From positions 11,406,668-11,470,667 of the forward strand of contig NC_079519.1 of assembly GCF_000801105.2 (NCBI RefSeq): 64,000 nucleotides of DNA, read 5' to 3'. The notes under the pieces were generated by a model that saw nothing but the letters and a program-made list of their open reading frames with translations, did no database searches and was not told the DNA's origin. The translations under genes and the position numbers were made by a program. Below are positions 10,675 through 23,307 of this stretch, in pieces. The stretch is from Raphanus sativus. Taxonomy: Eukaryota; Streptophyta; Magnoliopsida; Brassicales; Brassicaceae. The stretch's first letter is position 1. Every line of letters begins with the position of its first letter.

Positions 10675-13600
10675 TGTTGGGGTCAAAATCGGTCACCACG
10701 GAATCAATGTCCGAAAGTTTCTGATAAATCTTTCTTCTCGAAAAAGAAACAAACCGCGGGAACTAAAACTTCATGTAATTAAAAAAAGAATTAAGCAACA
10801 TAGAAAAACAACTTCCGAAAGAACGACGAAACGGAAAAAGGCCATTCCATCACTTTCCCACTATCCAGGTCGCCAAAAATTATTTCTGATATACTATGGA
10901 TTTTACCTCTTTTCTACCATGGTGTGATTGTTTTAAAGTCTATTATATGGGTTTGGAGTATTGTTTATTGTATTTTCAGGTTCAGGTATGTTCTGGAGAA
11001 CTTTGGTGATTTTATAGCCTTTTGAGGTGCAGAACTTCACATATGCGTCAGATGTTCAGCTATGGATGGAGACCTTTCCACCGTTAGATTGAACATATAT
11101 TTTGACATAAGATAGATCTTTGAGTTAGATTTCAAATTTCACCTGTTTAACGTCAATCAGCATCCTATAGCAGAAGTTATGCCCACTATACTGCAGAATG
11201 GCCAGTCTGTCTCGCGAGAGAAACCTGCCGAGGAGATGAAGGAATGTCGATCGACGGCACAGCCTTGGTGTCGGTCGACGGTGATGACAAAAGGCAGTCC
11301 AAGTATATTCCAAAACCTACTTAAGCTCAGGAGCCACCACAAATTACCAATATATCTTTGGCCGACTTTAGACGAAATTTATGTGTTTCTAACCAATTGT
11401 TGACGGATGTGCTTTCTATGCTTTATTCTATTATTTTTTCTTAGTTTTAGGTTTGTAGAGAAGAGATAAACTCATTAAGAATTCTCTTGGAACTCTATTG
11501 GTTTTGGTTTTTATATCTATTGAAATTTCATTTATTCTTTCTATGATTTTCTATGACAACTATCATGTATGAATAGATCCACTTGCTAGGTTTATGTTTA
11601 ATTACGGTTCTTGATGGATTAGCCAAAACTATAGAATTGCTAGGGTGATAATTAGATATCTTTCATTAGAATTTATCTTATTGTTTGTGTTCTATAGTAG
11701 CTAACTAGAACCATGAATATAGGATAATTAGGCATACGCGACATCATGGTTTATTACCTGAATAATTCTCTTGAGCTAGGATTGCTAGAAACAAGCGACA
11801 GCTGATTTAGTTAAAACTAGTGAACCTATCAATCAACTCGCTAAAGCTTGCCTAAGAGAACATCGATCGACGCTGGCACCATAGCATCGATCGACGTTCG
11901 ATCCATATCAACAAACGGCAGCTGAGATATCGGAGTTAGTCAATAGGATTGATTCACATGCAAAAGCTGAAACTCAATAGAATTCAAGTTCTAGGATTGA
12001 AAATCTAAGTATTCTATATCATTAAAATCCAGATTGCCTGAAACCCTAAGTCTAGCAACCATCCTTCCATCAACTCATCAATCAATCTACTGAACAACTA
12101 CCTTGTTCACCTTTATTTACTACTATTAATTGTTTTCATACTTACTGCCTAGTTTAATCGTGCTGTATTGATTTTATTGTGTGTCCACGCTCACTGTGGA
12201 TTCGATCTCTAAGTACTACAATCAACCTCTTATTTTAGAGAGAAAAGTAACTTCTTAGGGTAATTTGATTGATATCAATTTCTCAAAGAAATTGTAAAGA
12301 CACTTAAGTCGAAAGACAGCCAGAAAAGGTCTAACCCCCGGTATAATCCCCCTTACAATTTTGGACGAGAATGAGCCAAAAACTGCTATTACGATATATC
12401 TAATATTTGCAGAAGAAGATAAATGTCAAGTATAGGATAATCATGAAGATCGAAGAAAAAGAAATATTTCTGTGAAGAGATAAACTCGACCCAGAGGAAG
12501 AAAACGAAAGGACTACCGATTGAAGAGGAGAGACGCACATACGATTTTTAGACTCTTAGAACTAAATTACTATAAAAACTCGCATAGGCAGTTTGATCTC
12601 TTGTTCAAACTCTTTAATTGAATTACGTTCGGCTTGATCCTCGAAAGGGGTACGTAGACAGCCTTTTGTATGGTTCAGTCTGAAATCAATAAAACCTTTT
12701 CACATCTTTTTCGTCTCTTGCTAAGCTTGTTGCAGCCCACATCAATTTTTCTTGACATTAGCGGCTATTCTAGTTAATTTCGCTAGGTTTTTTTGCCTAT
12801 GTTATTCGATTTCCTCGAAATCCCATTTCCAGACAAGCTTCATTATGCTTTTTGTCTATGCAACGCTCATATGAAAATTCGAAATAAAGATCAATTTTTT
12901 TCTCTAAATTTGTTTGGTTGTCTTTTCATATTTTCCGTGTTTATTTGATCACTTGTCGTTGGCTCTTGTAGAGAATCCCGACCTCAAGGAAAGTAGTGTT
13001 TTCTTTTCTTTCTCCATTCATTAAATCGAAGGTGCGAATTTCGGTTCCCACAGTTTGGCGCTAGAATGAGGGGGGGGGGATCACTCTAACTCACGGCCGC
13101 AAAATGCTTGATCGAAAAGATGTTCAGAAATATGAAAGACAAACTCACAGCACGCAATAAAGCAGGTAAAACAACTCCAGCGGTGACTGCTCTTATGGCT
13201 AATGCTTACACATACACCGCAGTGCTCAAAAATCAAAAACGTAGTCGCGACTATTCGCCACAAGAGGAGCACGGAAACGAGTTCGCGATTTCGCTGTCTA
13301 AACAGAAAGGGAAACGATAAAATCTATCAAACCCCGTAAAATTTGTCTCATTACCGATTTGAAAAAATCTCAACGCATAAATGTTCGACCAAAAGACGTT
13401 TTCCAAATTTTTTTTCGAAAAAATAAAACTTGCTTCCACTTCCCTAATTCACGAAGAAACTCTAGATAACTCATGGAAATTGAAGCACAAAAAACGAGTT
13501 GACAAACCCACACAAATGTACTTCTTCCGAATAACTTTCGGAGAAACGAAGTTGATTTTTATAAAACTCCTCAAAACCTAATTTTTTTTGACGAATACTA

Positions 13601-14559
13601 AACAATGAAAAACGGGAGATCGCATCCCTCACTGCTAAAAATATTTTCTGAAACTTAAGATCTCGTAAAAATTCAAGTGTCGCCTCTAAAGTAACACATT
13701 CAGTGAATTCCTAGTGTTTGTCACCTAAGCTTACTTCGGAAAAACTACTTAAAACTCCCTCGGATCAATCCTACAGAAATTAGTAATTTTCTGATTAAGT
13801 TTAGTCGCAATAATTAAGCTCATTAAAGCCAGAGTCTTTGATACTAAAAACCAATAACTAAATTGGCCGAACAGCCGCAAAACCTGAGTTTTCCCAAAAA
13901 TGGATAAACTTCACCCGAGGGTAGAAAAGGAAAGGATGGCCGACCTAAGAGGAGTACATAAGAGGAGCCAATGCGAGAGACGCATAGACAATTTTTTAGA
14001 ATTTTAGAACATTTTGCACTTAGGAATTTATGCATTATTCTCGACATGCTAAATTTCTATGTATTTCCCTCAATTACTAGACGAACTCGCAAGGTAGTTC
14101 TATCTCTTGTTCAAACTCTGTAATTGAACTACATTCGACTTGATCCTTGAAAGGAGTACGTAGGAAGCCTTTCATAAGGTTCAGTACGAAATCAATAAAA
14201 ACTTTTTGCATATTTTTCGTCTATTGCTAAGCTAGTTGCGGCTCACATCGGTTTTTCTTGAAATAGGCGGCTATGCTAGTTAACTTCGCTAGGGTTTTTT
14301 TGTATATGTTATTCGATTTACTTTGTAATGTCGTTTCCAGAAAAGCTTCATGTATGTTTTTGTCTATGGAACGCTCAAACGCAAATTCGAAATAAAGATT
14401 TCTTTTCTCTAAATTTGTTTGGTTGTCTTTTCATATTTTCTGAATTTATTTGATTACTTGACATCAGCTCTCGCATAAAATCCAGACTTAAAGGAAAGTA
14501 GGGTTTTCTTTTCTTTCCTCCGTTCACTAAAATCGATGATGCGAATTTCGGTTCCCACA
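10675..14559 (+). mobile_element. Defective LTR retrotransposon nested in the Mutator-like element
   Basis: It starts TGTTGGGGTCAAAATCGGTC and ends CGGTTCCCACA, and is flanked by an exact 5-bp duplication AAGAC (10670-10674, 14560-14564). The 5' LTR runs to 13052 (TTCGGTTCCCACA) and is itself interrupted. The matching 3' LTR tail is recognisable from about 13890 to 14559, with its head missing. After the 5' LTR comes TTTGGCGCTAGAA, a primer-binding-site-like start. The 0.8-kb interior has only a short open frame (13108-13320) with no recognisable domain, so gag-pol is absent. The LTR head matches the fragment at 50319. Confidence 0.85.
10880..12330 (+). mobile_element. LTR-derived fragment inside the 5' LTR
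   Basis: This segment is absent from the paired 3' LTR. It carries words typical of Brassicaceae Ty3/gypsy LTRs: TCGATCGACG or TCGGTCGACGG at about 11247, 11270, 11864 and 11886, and CTGTGGATTCGATCTCTAAG near 12196, which resembles the LTR tail at 53705. Borders and target duplication are not resolved. It contains no coding sequence. Confidence 0.45.
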
Positions 14560-15930
14560 AAGACTTACACAGAAGTCTGCCAGAGTTTTATTCCGAGATT
14601 CTGGTCAAACATTTGGTTATCAAAGAAGACTTCCGTGTAAGTTTTCTGCTGGAAGACTTACATGGAAGTCATCTAATTAAAATTAAATATTTAAGTTTTA
14701 TTTTTCAATTGTATGTAAGTCGTTATTTTAAATTAATTTTTCTCGTGGAAGACTTACATGTCAGTTTTCTTGAAAAAGTCAAATTTATAACACAATTTGG
14801 TCAATTGAAAAAATTAACATATTTATCCTAAAGACTTACCGGGACGCCTTCTCAGGTACATTCAAATTTTTTTCAAAAACAAAAGTAAGCCAATATTTAT
14901 AAATAAAAACTTTAAAAGAAGTATGCTGTAGAGTACACTTTTATGGAACTCTTCCTTTGTAAATTTTCAATTGTAAAAGTGACATAAATGAAAGACTTCC
15001 TAAAAGTCTTCTAGACAACTTCCATGGAAGTCTTTTACTTCAAAGTTTAATACACTTTCACTTTATCTAAAAGAATTTTTTAACATTTCTTCTAATTCAT
15101 GTATATTAGTCGATATTGGGGTTCCTAGATGAAATTCATATCTTAATTGGTTTTAATTATGAGGTTACCAATATTCATGTTTATTAATGTTTTTAGCTAA
15201 TTCTAGAAGACTTCTGTGGAAGTCTTCTACGTTAGTTTTTGTAAACTTGTTAAGTAACATTATAATTTTTTTTAACTTTCAAAAGTGTTAAATAACTTCA
15301 AGAATATCAATTAATATAGTTTAATGTGTCTCCTTAGATCATAAGATATACTTTATAACTTTCATGAAATTTTAAATTTCAATTTCTACTTAAAATTTGA
15401 GTTTTTCGCTTACATTTCCCGCTTATAATTCAATAATGTCAAGTACTTTTGGCAAGATAATATTGTAGACATGAACATATTTACCAAATTATTTTTCGTT
15501 TACATCTCTTCAAATTTACAAAATAATTCACAACTAAAGAGTACACATATAAATAAAAAAAAAGATCATAAACAAAACTATTATAGATCATTTCTTTTAA
15601 AAGACAAGCTTGGAATCCCCTTGACATGGGAGAAGACTCCGTTAGATTACTTCTGAGAAGTTTTCCAAATTCTGACTCAGATCTAAAAAACCTACAAATC
15701 CAAAAACGTTCAAATGGCTTTAAAACAGAGAAAATGAATGGAATATGAGATAGATCTACCTTTAAAGAACACATACATATACATATCCAAAATTTTTAGA
15801 TCTACCTTTAAAGGAGTATACGATGAGAACTATGTAATAAAAATCTGCAAGCCAAGATGAATTAGTGAAAATGACATGAGACAAAAAAAAAGATAAATGA
15901 ATATAAAGTTTGGTATCCTCAAGTTCTAAG

Positions 15931-16161
15931 GGGGGTGTATTGAATTGAGATTTTTAGGTGATTTGTATCAAAATAATAAATTTACTATTATTTAAACATG
16001 AATTTTAAAACCTCGTCTAAAATCCAGTGTTATTGAACTTGGCATTTTATAAAGTAGCCTGAAATTCACTGTTATTTAGAAAAATTAAGATTTGTGGAGT
16101 TTAAAAGTTTTCAAGTGATTTTAGAGTGTTTAGGGGAATTTTTTAGTTAAAAATACACCTC
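15931..16161. mobile_element. Small MITE inside Mutator-like copy 1
   Basis: The ends GGGGGTGTATTGAA and (reverse complement) GAGGTGTATTTTTAA form imperfect TIRs. CTAAG occurs on both sides (15926-15930, 16162-16166). The second Mutator-like copy has the uninterrupted sequence TCTAAGAGATTAGAG at about 31650, which acts as an empty site and supports a real insertion. Superfamily not assigned. Confidence 0.6.
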
Positions 16162-18028
16162 CTAAGAGGTTTAAGAAAGGTTGAAGAGTTTTAGTTTGAG
16201 AAAAATGTAAGAGCTCTTTAAGGAACCAAGGTTACCAAGTGAAGAAAAATCGGACATAAGAACTTACCAAAACATTCATTTCTATTATGAAAAAGGATAC
16301 ATGGGAGAAGACTCCACCAAAAGTCTTCAAGGAAGGTAGATCTAGAAGACTTCGAATAGTTCCAGGAAGTCTTCTACTGCATATGTTAGAAGACTTTCAA
16401 AAAGACATTCCGGGAAATCTTCCAAAACATTCATTTTTAATGAAAAAGAAGACATGGGAAAAGACTCCAACAAAAGACTTACAGGAAGATAGATCTGGAA
16501 GACTTTCACAAAGTCTTTCAAGAGCATTATATTTTAGAAAACTTTCTAAAAGACTTCCCGGGAAGTCTTCCAAAATTTGGTTCAGATCTTAAAAACCTAC
16601 ATATTCAAAAGCATTCAAATGGTTTTAAAACCGATAAAAAAATTCAAAACAAGGTAAAAATTTTAAGAAACAAAAAGTGTTTTGAAAAGGTAAGAGTTTT
16701 AAACAACAAAAGATTACCAAATTAAGAAAAATCGGACTTGGAGACTTACCAAAACGCTCATATCTGTTATGAAAAAGGATTCATGGAGAAAACTCCGCCA
16801 AAAGATCTAGTGCATTAAATGTTAAAAGACTTCCGAGAAGACTTTCCTGGAAGTCTTCCAAGTCAATCTCAGATCTGAAAAATCTTCAAATCCAAAAACA
16901 TTCAAATGATTTCAAAACATTGAAAAACTTAAAAAAGTAAGGTAATAACTTAAAATAACAAAAAGAGTTTTCAAAAGGTAAGAGACTTAAGTAACAAGAG
17001 GTTACCAAATGAAGAAAATATGACTTATAGATCTACCTTTAAAAGAGAAGAAAATGATAACCATGTAATGAAAAACCTGCAAAAAAAAAAAACAAATCAG
17101 TGAGAAAAACATGAGATAAAAATGAGAAATTGAAATAAAGTTTGATGTTCTTAAGTTCAAAGAGATTAGAGCGAGGTTGAAGAGTTTTAGAATGAGAAAT
17201 GATACATTTTTGTTGCAGTAATTTGAAAGGAAAAGATAGAATGTATAAGTTTTTTTTATATAGGGAGACCAAAATTCAAATAAAGTTAAATATTTTCGAT
17301 TCAGAAGACTTTCAAGTAAGTGTTCTAATAGAAGATTTCCTAGAAGGCCTAATTGCAAGTTTTCTAGATCCTAAATTTACTATTCGCCTAGAAAACTTCC
17401 ACGGAAATCTTCTAGTGCATTATTTGTTGGAAGACATAGATCACCTAAACACCAAACTTAAAATAATTAACTAACTAAAAACAAACACTTCATAAAAACT
17501 AAAATCAACTTTAAAAGTGTTTAATATACACAAACTCAACACATATAAGTCAAATTTTAAATTTTCAAAAAAAAAGGTTAAAGTTTAAAAGTCACCCTAA
17601 GAATACATACAATACTACAAAATATGTTACCAACCCTTAACCAAAGAATATCATGACACACTACATTCACTCATATATGTTAAAAAATTCAATTTTACTA
17701 GATTTTAATTTATGTCATTTACAACTGTTTATAACTATATGATTTCAATCTTCTTCGATCAAAATATTTTTTTATAAAATTTATAAATTATTTTTAAGAT
17801 TTACTATATGAGAAAATTTCGAAAAACTTCTAGAAGACTTAGAAACCTTGAGAAGACTTATAAAACTTCAGAAGACTTATAAAAACTCAGAAGATTTTAC
17901 GGGATTATATTCATAAAAATAAATTCTGATTTTTTTTGTTTGGTCATAAGAAACTAGTTTTAGTTTCATTAGGCTTTTACATTTATTTCAAGTTTAGATA
18001 TACATCTGGGGTTAAAATAAAATTTCCC

Positions 18029-18749
18029 TTAAACCAAGTCTAAAGTCATTACACTAAAGTGAGTTGTGGCTCTATTATGTCTATATTGCATGGAAGCTCA
18101 TTTGATAATTCATTTTTTTTTTGGAAATCTTTTTGAAATCGAACCCCACTGTAAATACATTGAACATATTTCTTAAAAATTTCTTTTTTTTTTATAATCT
18201 AGGAATATCCAACAGATCGAGCTCTAACCAACTATTTTTTTTTGGGAGTCTGTTCACCAATGTCAGACTCCCAGTTACTTGCAATAAGAATTAAATATCT
18301 ATATTGCGTGACCATATAAATGGATAAATGAATTTGGTAGGTTTCAATGGTGTTTTAACACATTTCCAAACCCGTCATAGCATTTGATCACGTTGTGTGA
18401 GTTAAAAGCTTTTTTTTACATCAAAAAGCTATTTAGATACATGGGATTCTTTTTACGGGAAATGAAAATAGGGAAGATTTAAAGGTAATTTGTAAATAAT
18501 TAACAAATATAATGTGTTATATCTTTCTCTAGCTAATCTTATCGAAAGAAAACAGTCTTTATTTTCTATTATTTGGTAATTTCTTGTATAGAATGTGCAA
18601 AGAAAACAATACTATTTCATTACTTAATATTTTATCTTAGATAAACTAAATAGAGAAAATATTAAATTCACATATTGATCATATATATATAACAGTTTTA
18701 AATGTTTCCATTTCCAGAAAACTAAAGTTGATCCTTCCACATTTCAAAA
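18029..18749. other. AT-rich flank ending at the assembly gap
   Basis: No gene is seen. The same sequence recurs at 21141-21861, continuing into unique sequence there. Confidence 0.7.
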
Positions 18750-18849
18750 NNNNNNNNNNNNNNNNNNNNNNNNNNNNNNNNNNNNNNNNNNNNNNNNNNN
18801 NNNNNNNNNNNNNNNNNNNNNNNNNNNNNNNNNNNNNNNNNNNNNNNNN
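18750..18849. other. Assembly gap (100 N)
   Basis: A run of exactly 100 N, the usual placeholder for a scaffold gap of unknown size. Confidence 0.99.
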
Positions 18850-21800
18850 AGTGTTTAGGGGAATTTTTTAGTTAAAAATACACCTCCTAAGAGGTTTAAG
18901 AAAGGTTGAAGAGTTTTAGTTTGAGAAGAAATGTAAGAGTCTTTAAGGAACCAAGGTTACCAAGTGAAGAAAAATCGGACATAAGAACTTACCAAAACAT
19001 TCATTTCTATTATGAAAAAAGGATACATGGGAGAAGACTCCACCAAAAGTCTTCAAGGAAGGTAGATCTAGAAAGACTTCGAATAGTTCCAGGAAGTCCT
19101 TCTACTGCAATATGTTAGAAGAAACTTTCAAAAAGACATTCCGGGAAATCTTCCAAAACATTCATTTTTAATGAAAAAGAAGACATGGGAAAAGACTCCA
19201 ACAAAAGACTTACAGGAAGATAGATCTGGAAGACTTTCACAAAGTCTTTCAAGAGCATTATATTTTAGAAACTTTCTAAAAGACTTCCGGGAAGTCTTCC
19301 AAAAATTTGGTTCAGATCTTAAAAAACCTACATATTCAAAAGCATTCAAATGGTTTTAAAACCGATAAAAAATTCAAACAAGGTAAAAATTTAAGAAACA
19401 AAAAAGTGTTTTGAAAAGGTAAGAGTTTTAAACAACAAAAGATTACCAAATAAGAAAAATCGGACTTGGAGACTTACCAAAACGCTCATATCTGTATGAA
19501 AAAGGATCATGGAGAAAACTCCGCCAAAAGATCTAGTGGCATTAAATGTTAAAAGACTTCCGAGAAGACTTCCTGGAAGTCTTCCAAGTCAATCTCAGAT
19601 CTGAAAAATCTTCAAATCCAAAAACATTCAAATGATTTCTAAAACATTGAAAACTTTAAAAAAGTAAGGTAATAACTTAAAATAAACAAAAAAGAGTTTT
19701 CAAAAAGGTAGAGACTTAAGTAACAAGAGGTTACCAAAATGAAGAAAATATGACTATAGATCTACCTTTAAAAAGAGAAGAAAATGATAACCATGTAATG
19801 AAACCTGCAAAAAAAAAAAACAAATCAGTGAGAAAAACATGAGATAAAAATGAGAAATTGAAATAAAGTTTGATGTTCTTAAGTTCAAAGAGATTAGAGC
19901 GAGGTTGAAGAGTTTTAGAATGAGAAATGATACATTTTTGTTGCAGTAATTTGAAAGAAAAGATAGAATGTATAAGTTTTTTTTTAATATAGGGAGACCA
20001 AAATTCAAATAAAGTTAAATATTTTCGATTCAGAAGACTTTCAAGTAAGTGTTCTAATAGAAGATTTCCTAGAAGGCCTAATTGCAAGTTTTCTAGATCC
20101 TAAATTTACTATTCGCCTAGAAAACTTCCACGGAAATCTTCTAGTGGCATTATTTGTTGGAAGACATAGATCACCTAAACACCAAACTTAAAATAATTAA
20201 CTAACTAAAAACAAACACTTCATAAAAACTAAAATCAACTTTAAAAGTGTTTAATATACACAAACTCAACACATATAAGTCAAAATTTTAAATTTTCAAA
20301 AAAAAAGGTTAAAGTTTAAAAGTCACCTAAGAATACATACATACTACAAAATATGTTACCAACCCTTAACCAAAGAATATCATGACACACTACATTCACT
20401 CATATATGTTAAAAAATTCAATTTTACTAGATTTTAATTTATGTCATTTACAACTGTTTATAACTATATGATTTCAATTTTCTTCGATCAAAATATATTT
20501 TATAAAATTTATAAATTATTTTTAAGATCTACTATGAGAAGATTTCGAAGAGTCTTCTTAGAAGACTGTTTAGAAAACTAAAAAATAATTAACAATCTAG
20601 AAACAAACACTTCATAAAAATTAAAATCAGCTTTAAAAGTGTTTATATCACAACTCAACACATATAAGTCAAAATTAAAATTTTCAAAAAGAAGGTTAAG
20701 GTTTAAAAGTCTAACCCTAAGAATACATACAATACTACAACATATATAACCACCCTTAACACAGAATATCATGACACACACACATTCACTCATATATGTT
20801 AAAACAATTCATTTTACTAGATAATTTTAATTTATGTCATTTACAACTGTTTATAACTATATGATTCAATCTTCTTCGATCAAAATTTTTTATAAATTTA
20901 TAATTATTTTTAAGATTTACTATATGAGAAATTTCGAAAAACTCTAGAAGACTTAGAAACCTTGAGAAGACTTATAAAACTTCAGAAGACTTATAAAACT
21001 CAGAAGATTTTACGGGATTATATTCATAAAATAAATTCTGATTTTTTTTGTTTGGTCATAAGAAACTAGTTTTAGTTTCATTAGGCTTTTACATTTTTTT
21101 CAAGTTTAGATATACATCTGGGGTTAAAATAAAATTTCCCTTAAACCAAGTCTAAAGTCATTACACTAAGTGAGTTGTGGCTCTATTATGTCTATATTGC
21201 ATGGAAGCTCATTTGATAATTCATTTTTTTTTTTGGAAATCTTTTTGAAATCGAACCCCACTGTAAATACATTGAACATATTTCTTAAAAATTTCTTTTT
21301 TTTTTATAATCTAGGAATATCCAACAGATCGAGCTCTAACCAACTATTTTTTTTTGGGAGTCTGTTCACCAATGTCAGACTCCCAGTTACTTGCAATAAG
21401 AATTAAATATCTATATTGCGTGACCATATAAATGGATAAATGAATTTGGTAGGTTTCAATGGTGTTTTAACACATTTCCAAACCCGTCATAGCATTTGAT
21501 CACGTTGTGTGAGTTAAAAGCTTTTTTTTACATCAAAAAGCTATTTAGATACATGGGATTCTTTTTACGGGAAATGAAAATAGGGAAGATTTAAAGGTAA
21601 TTTGTAAATAATTAACAAATATAATGTGTTATATCTTTCTCTAGCTAATCTTATCGAAAGAAAACAGTCTTTATTTTCTATTATTTGGTAATTTCTTGTA
21701 TAGAATGTGCAAAGAAAACAATACTATTTCATTACTTAATATTTTATCTTAGATAAACTAAATAGAGAAAATATTAAATTCACATATTGATCATATATAT

Positions 21801-21861
21801 ATAACAGTTTTAAATGTTTCCATTTCCAGAAAACTAAAGTTGATCCTTCCACATTTCAAAA
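18850..21861 (+). repeat. Near-copy of 16125-18749 across the gap
   Basis: The right contig begins AGTGTTTAGGGG, which matches 16125, and stays collinear until ATTTCAAAA at 21861, the last bases of the left contig at 18749. Differences are mostly single-base indels in homopolymers, densest between 18850 and about 20950, plus an extra tandem unit near 20578. It contains the same element interior and right end (GGG/CCC end at 21140) and no gene. Best read as one genomic locus assembled twice. Confidence 0.9.
20171..20985 (+). repeat. Tandem duplication of about 400 bp in the right contig
   Basis: The unit beginning near ACCTAAACACCAAACTTAAA and ending at the TTTTAAGATCTACTATGAGA segment (to about 20577) is repeated at 20578-20985 with scattered differences. 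The left contig has one merged unit (about 17450-17860). Mutator-like copy 2 also has two such units (about 32165-32330 and 32700-32880). Confidence 0.75.
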
Positions 21862-22697
21862 TATTTAGTTTCCTCGTATGGGCTTTAAATATTTTTTTGA
21901 AAAAGATAATAAAATTTTTAAATATTGTATTTATATTTTAATACAGTTTTGGTTTCTTTATTTTGAAAATTTTGCAAAGAACATTTTTCTTTATTTAATT
22001 AATAGGTTTTGCATTTGAGAAAAAAAAAACTGCATTTTGGAAGGTAAAATTTAAAATTTTAAAATCTTAATTATTGGTTATACATTCTTAAAATTTTGTT
22101 GTATTCTGTACACACATTTCACAATATCAGTTTTCATTCTTTATTATATTAATTGAGAAACATTTTTAGTTGTAATATTGACTACAATGTTTATGTGCTA
22201 ACACCACAACTCTTTTTAGAACTAATATTAAAAAAAAAATACTAGAAAGATACAAATGATTACAAAATTTATATATCCTCTATTACTTTCTTGCATATGT
22301 TATATTTACAAAAATTTAAAATGATTGTAATTATTAAATTATTAAAAGTTTCACATCAAACATTTTGTATTCAATAATGTTTATTTGTTTTGTTATACAA
22401 AGATACAAATGATCAGAAACTGATAAGAGTTGAAAGAAAAAATTAATAGATATTAGATATTCATGCTAAAAATATTCTATCTACATATTTAAAAACTTTA
22501 TAAATATTATAGCTTTAAAGTTTAATAAATATGTATCACATTTTAATTGATAAAAAACAAATACTTTATAATTTTAATTTGATCAATCATAAAAAAATAT
22601 TTTATATATATTTTTTATTGTTAAATAAATATTTTCTAAAATATCATAGTCCTGGTGCGTGGAATATTATCTAGTTGTTATATGAAATGATTTCAAG
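21862..22697. other. AT-rich intergenic sequence
   Basis: Very AT-rich with long A and T runs. No gene or element border is recognised. Confidence 0.6.
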
Positions 22698-22706
22698 ATT
22701 GTTGTA

Positions 22707-22903
22707 AAGGGCTCACGGCTGTGAGTTTTGCCACCTGGGTTCGAAATCCGGTCACTGGAGAATTTACATGCGATCTTCCAGCGCCCGAGACCGAAGAACG
22801 TTCACGGTGAGCCACATGGTGACGTCCTGGCAGCGTCTTTACTTGCTTCGGTTTCTAGTCTACCCTACTTCGGTGGAGCCAGAACACTCAGTTATTAAAA
22901 AAA
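22707..22903 (+). mobile_element. Probable second tRNA-derived SINE
   Basis: A GGCTCACGGCTGTGAG head is followed by a Pol III B-box-like GGGTTCGAAATCC (about 22738), a GC-richer body and a short A tail after CACTCAGTTATT. An imperfect 10-base flanking duplication is visible: ATTGTTGTAA at 22697-22706 and ATTGCGGTAA at 22904-22913. The A box is weak. It sits about 400 bp upstream of the GA20ox2 start codon. Confidence 0.55.
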
Positions 22904-23194
22904 ATTGCGGTAAGAAAGTATTATTATATAGGATCAAGACTGAATCCAGCATGCATGGTATATGATCAAATACGCTTTTAATTATTCCTTGTCAAGTTTT
23001 TTTTTTGTCTTTTTGATTGAGACCAAAAGTTGAGTTCAATATATCCAATTTTGACACTACTATTATATTTACTTTATAAAAGAGATTAGATTAGTATATA
23101 ATCCCAAACTCCTATACAAAATGCTGGATAAAAAGTGGAACGCAATTATTGTAAAGAAAAACAAATGTACACTAACAAGACTTGAAAACTTGCT

Positions 23195-23202
23195 TATATA
23201 AA
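23195..23202 (+). promoter_or_regulatory. TATA box of GA20ox2
   Basis: TATATAAA lies 113 bases upstream of the start codon, and a CT-rich leader follows. This spacing suits a plant Pol II promoter with an 80-base 5' UTR. Confidence 0.7.
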
Positions 23203-23307
23203 GGACCATTTGTTTCCCCATCTCCTCAACAACACTCGCTCCACTTCTCCTCTTCATTTTCTAAACTTGGAACAAGAAAACAAAAACCCAAAAACTCTCC
23301 CTTAAAG

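Larger units (their letters stand above)
9749..18028. mobile_element. Mutator-like non-autonomous element, copy 1 (palindrome-rich)
   Basis: The left end GGGTTTTCTTTTGCAAAAAT and the right end (reverse complement GGGAAATTTTATTTTAACCC) parallel the ends of the better preserved copy at 29244-33063. The interior shares its layout: GAAGACTTCC/GGAAGTCTTC palindromes, blocks such as AGATCTACCTTTAAA, and a tract ending near TTTGTTTGGTCATAAG. No transposase is seen. No convincing 9-bp target duplication flanks this copy (TAAAATAAA versus TTAAACCAA). An LTR retrotransposon (10675-14559) and a MITE (15931-16161) are nested in it. Classification as Mutator-like rests on the other copy's 9-bp duplication. 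Confidence 0.62.

Noticed and set aside
17002..17358. 118-residue minus-strand frame repeated at 19731-20087
   Set aside because: Phe/Leu-rich translation of AT-rich element interior, duplicated by the contig overlap. No domain and broken by indels in the second copy.
9740..18037. Target duplication for Mutator-like copy 1 using TTAAAATAAA at both ends
   Set aside because: The right-hand occurrence (18012-18021) lies inside the conserved end, before the terminal CCC, so it is probably coincidental.
23182..23307. Longer N-terminus for GA20ox2 from an upstream in-frame ATG at 23182
   Set aside because: That start lies upstream of the TATA box at 23195, and family proteins begin at the MAII-type methionine at 23308.
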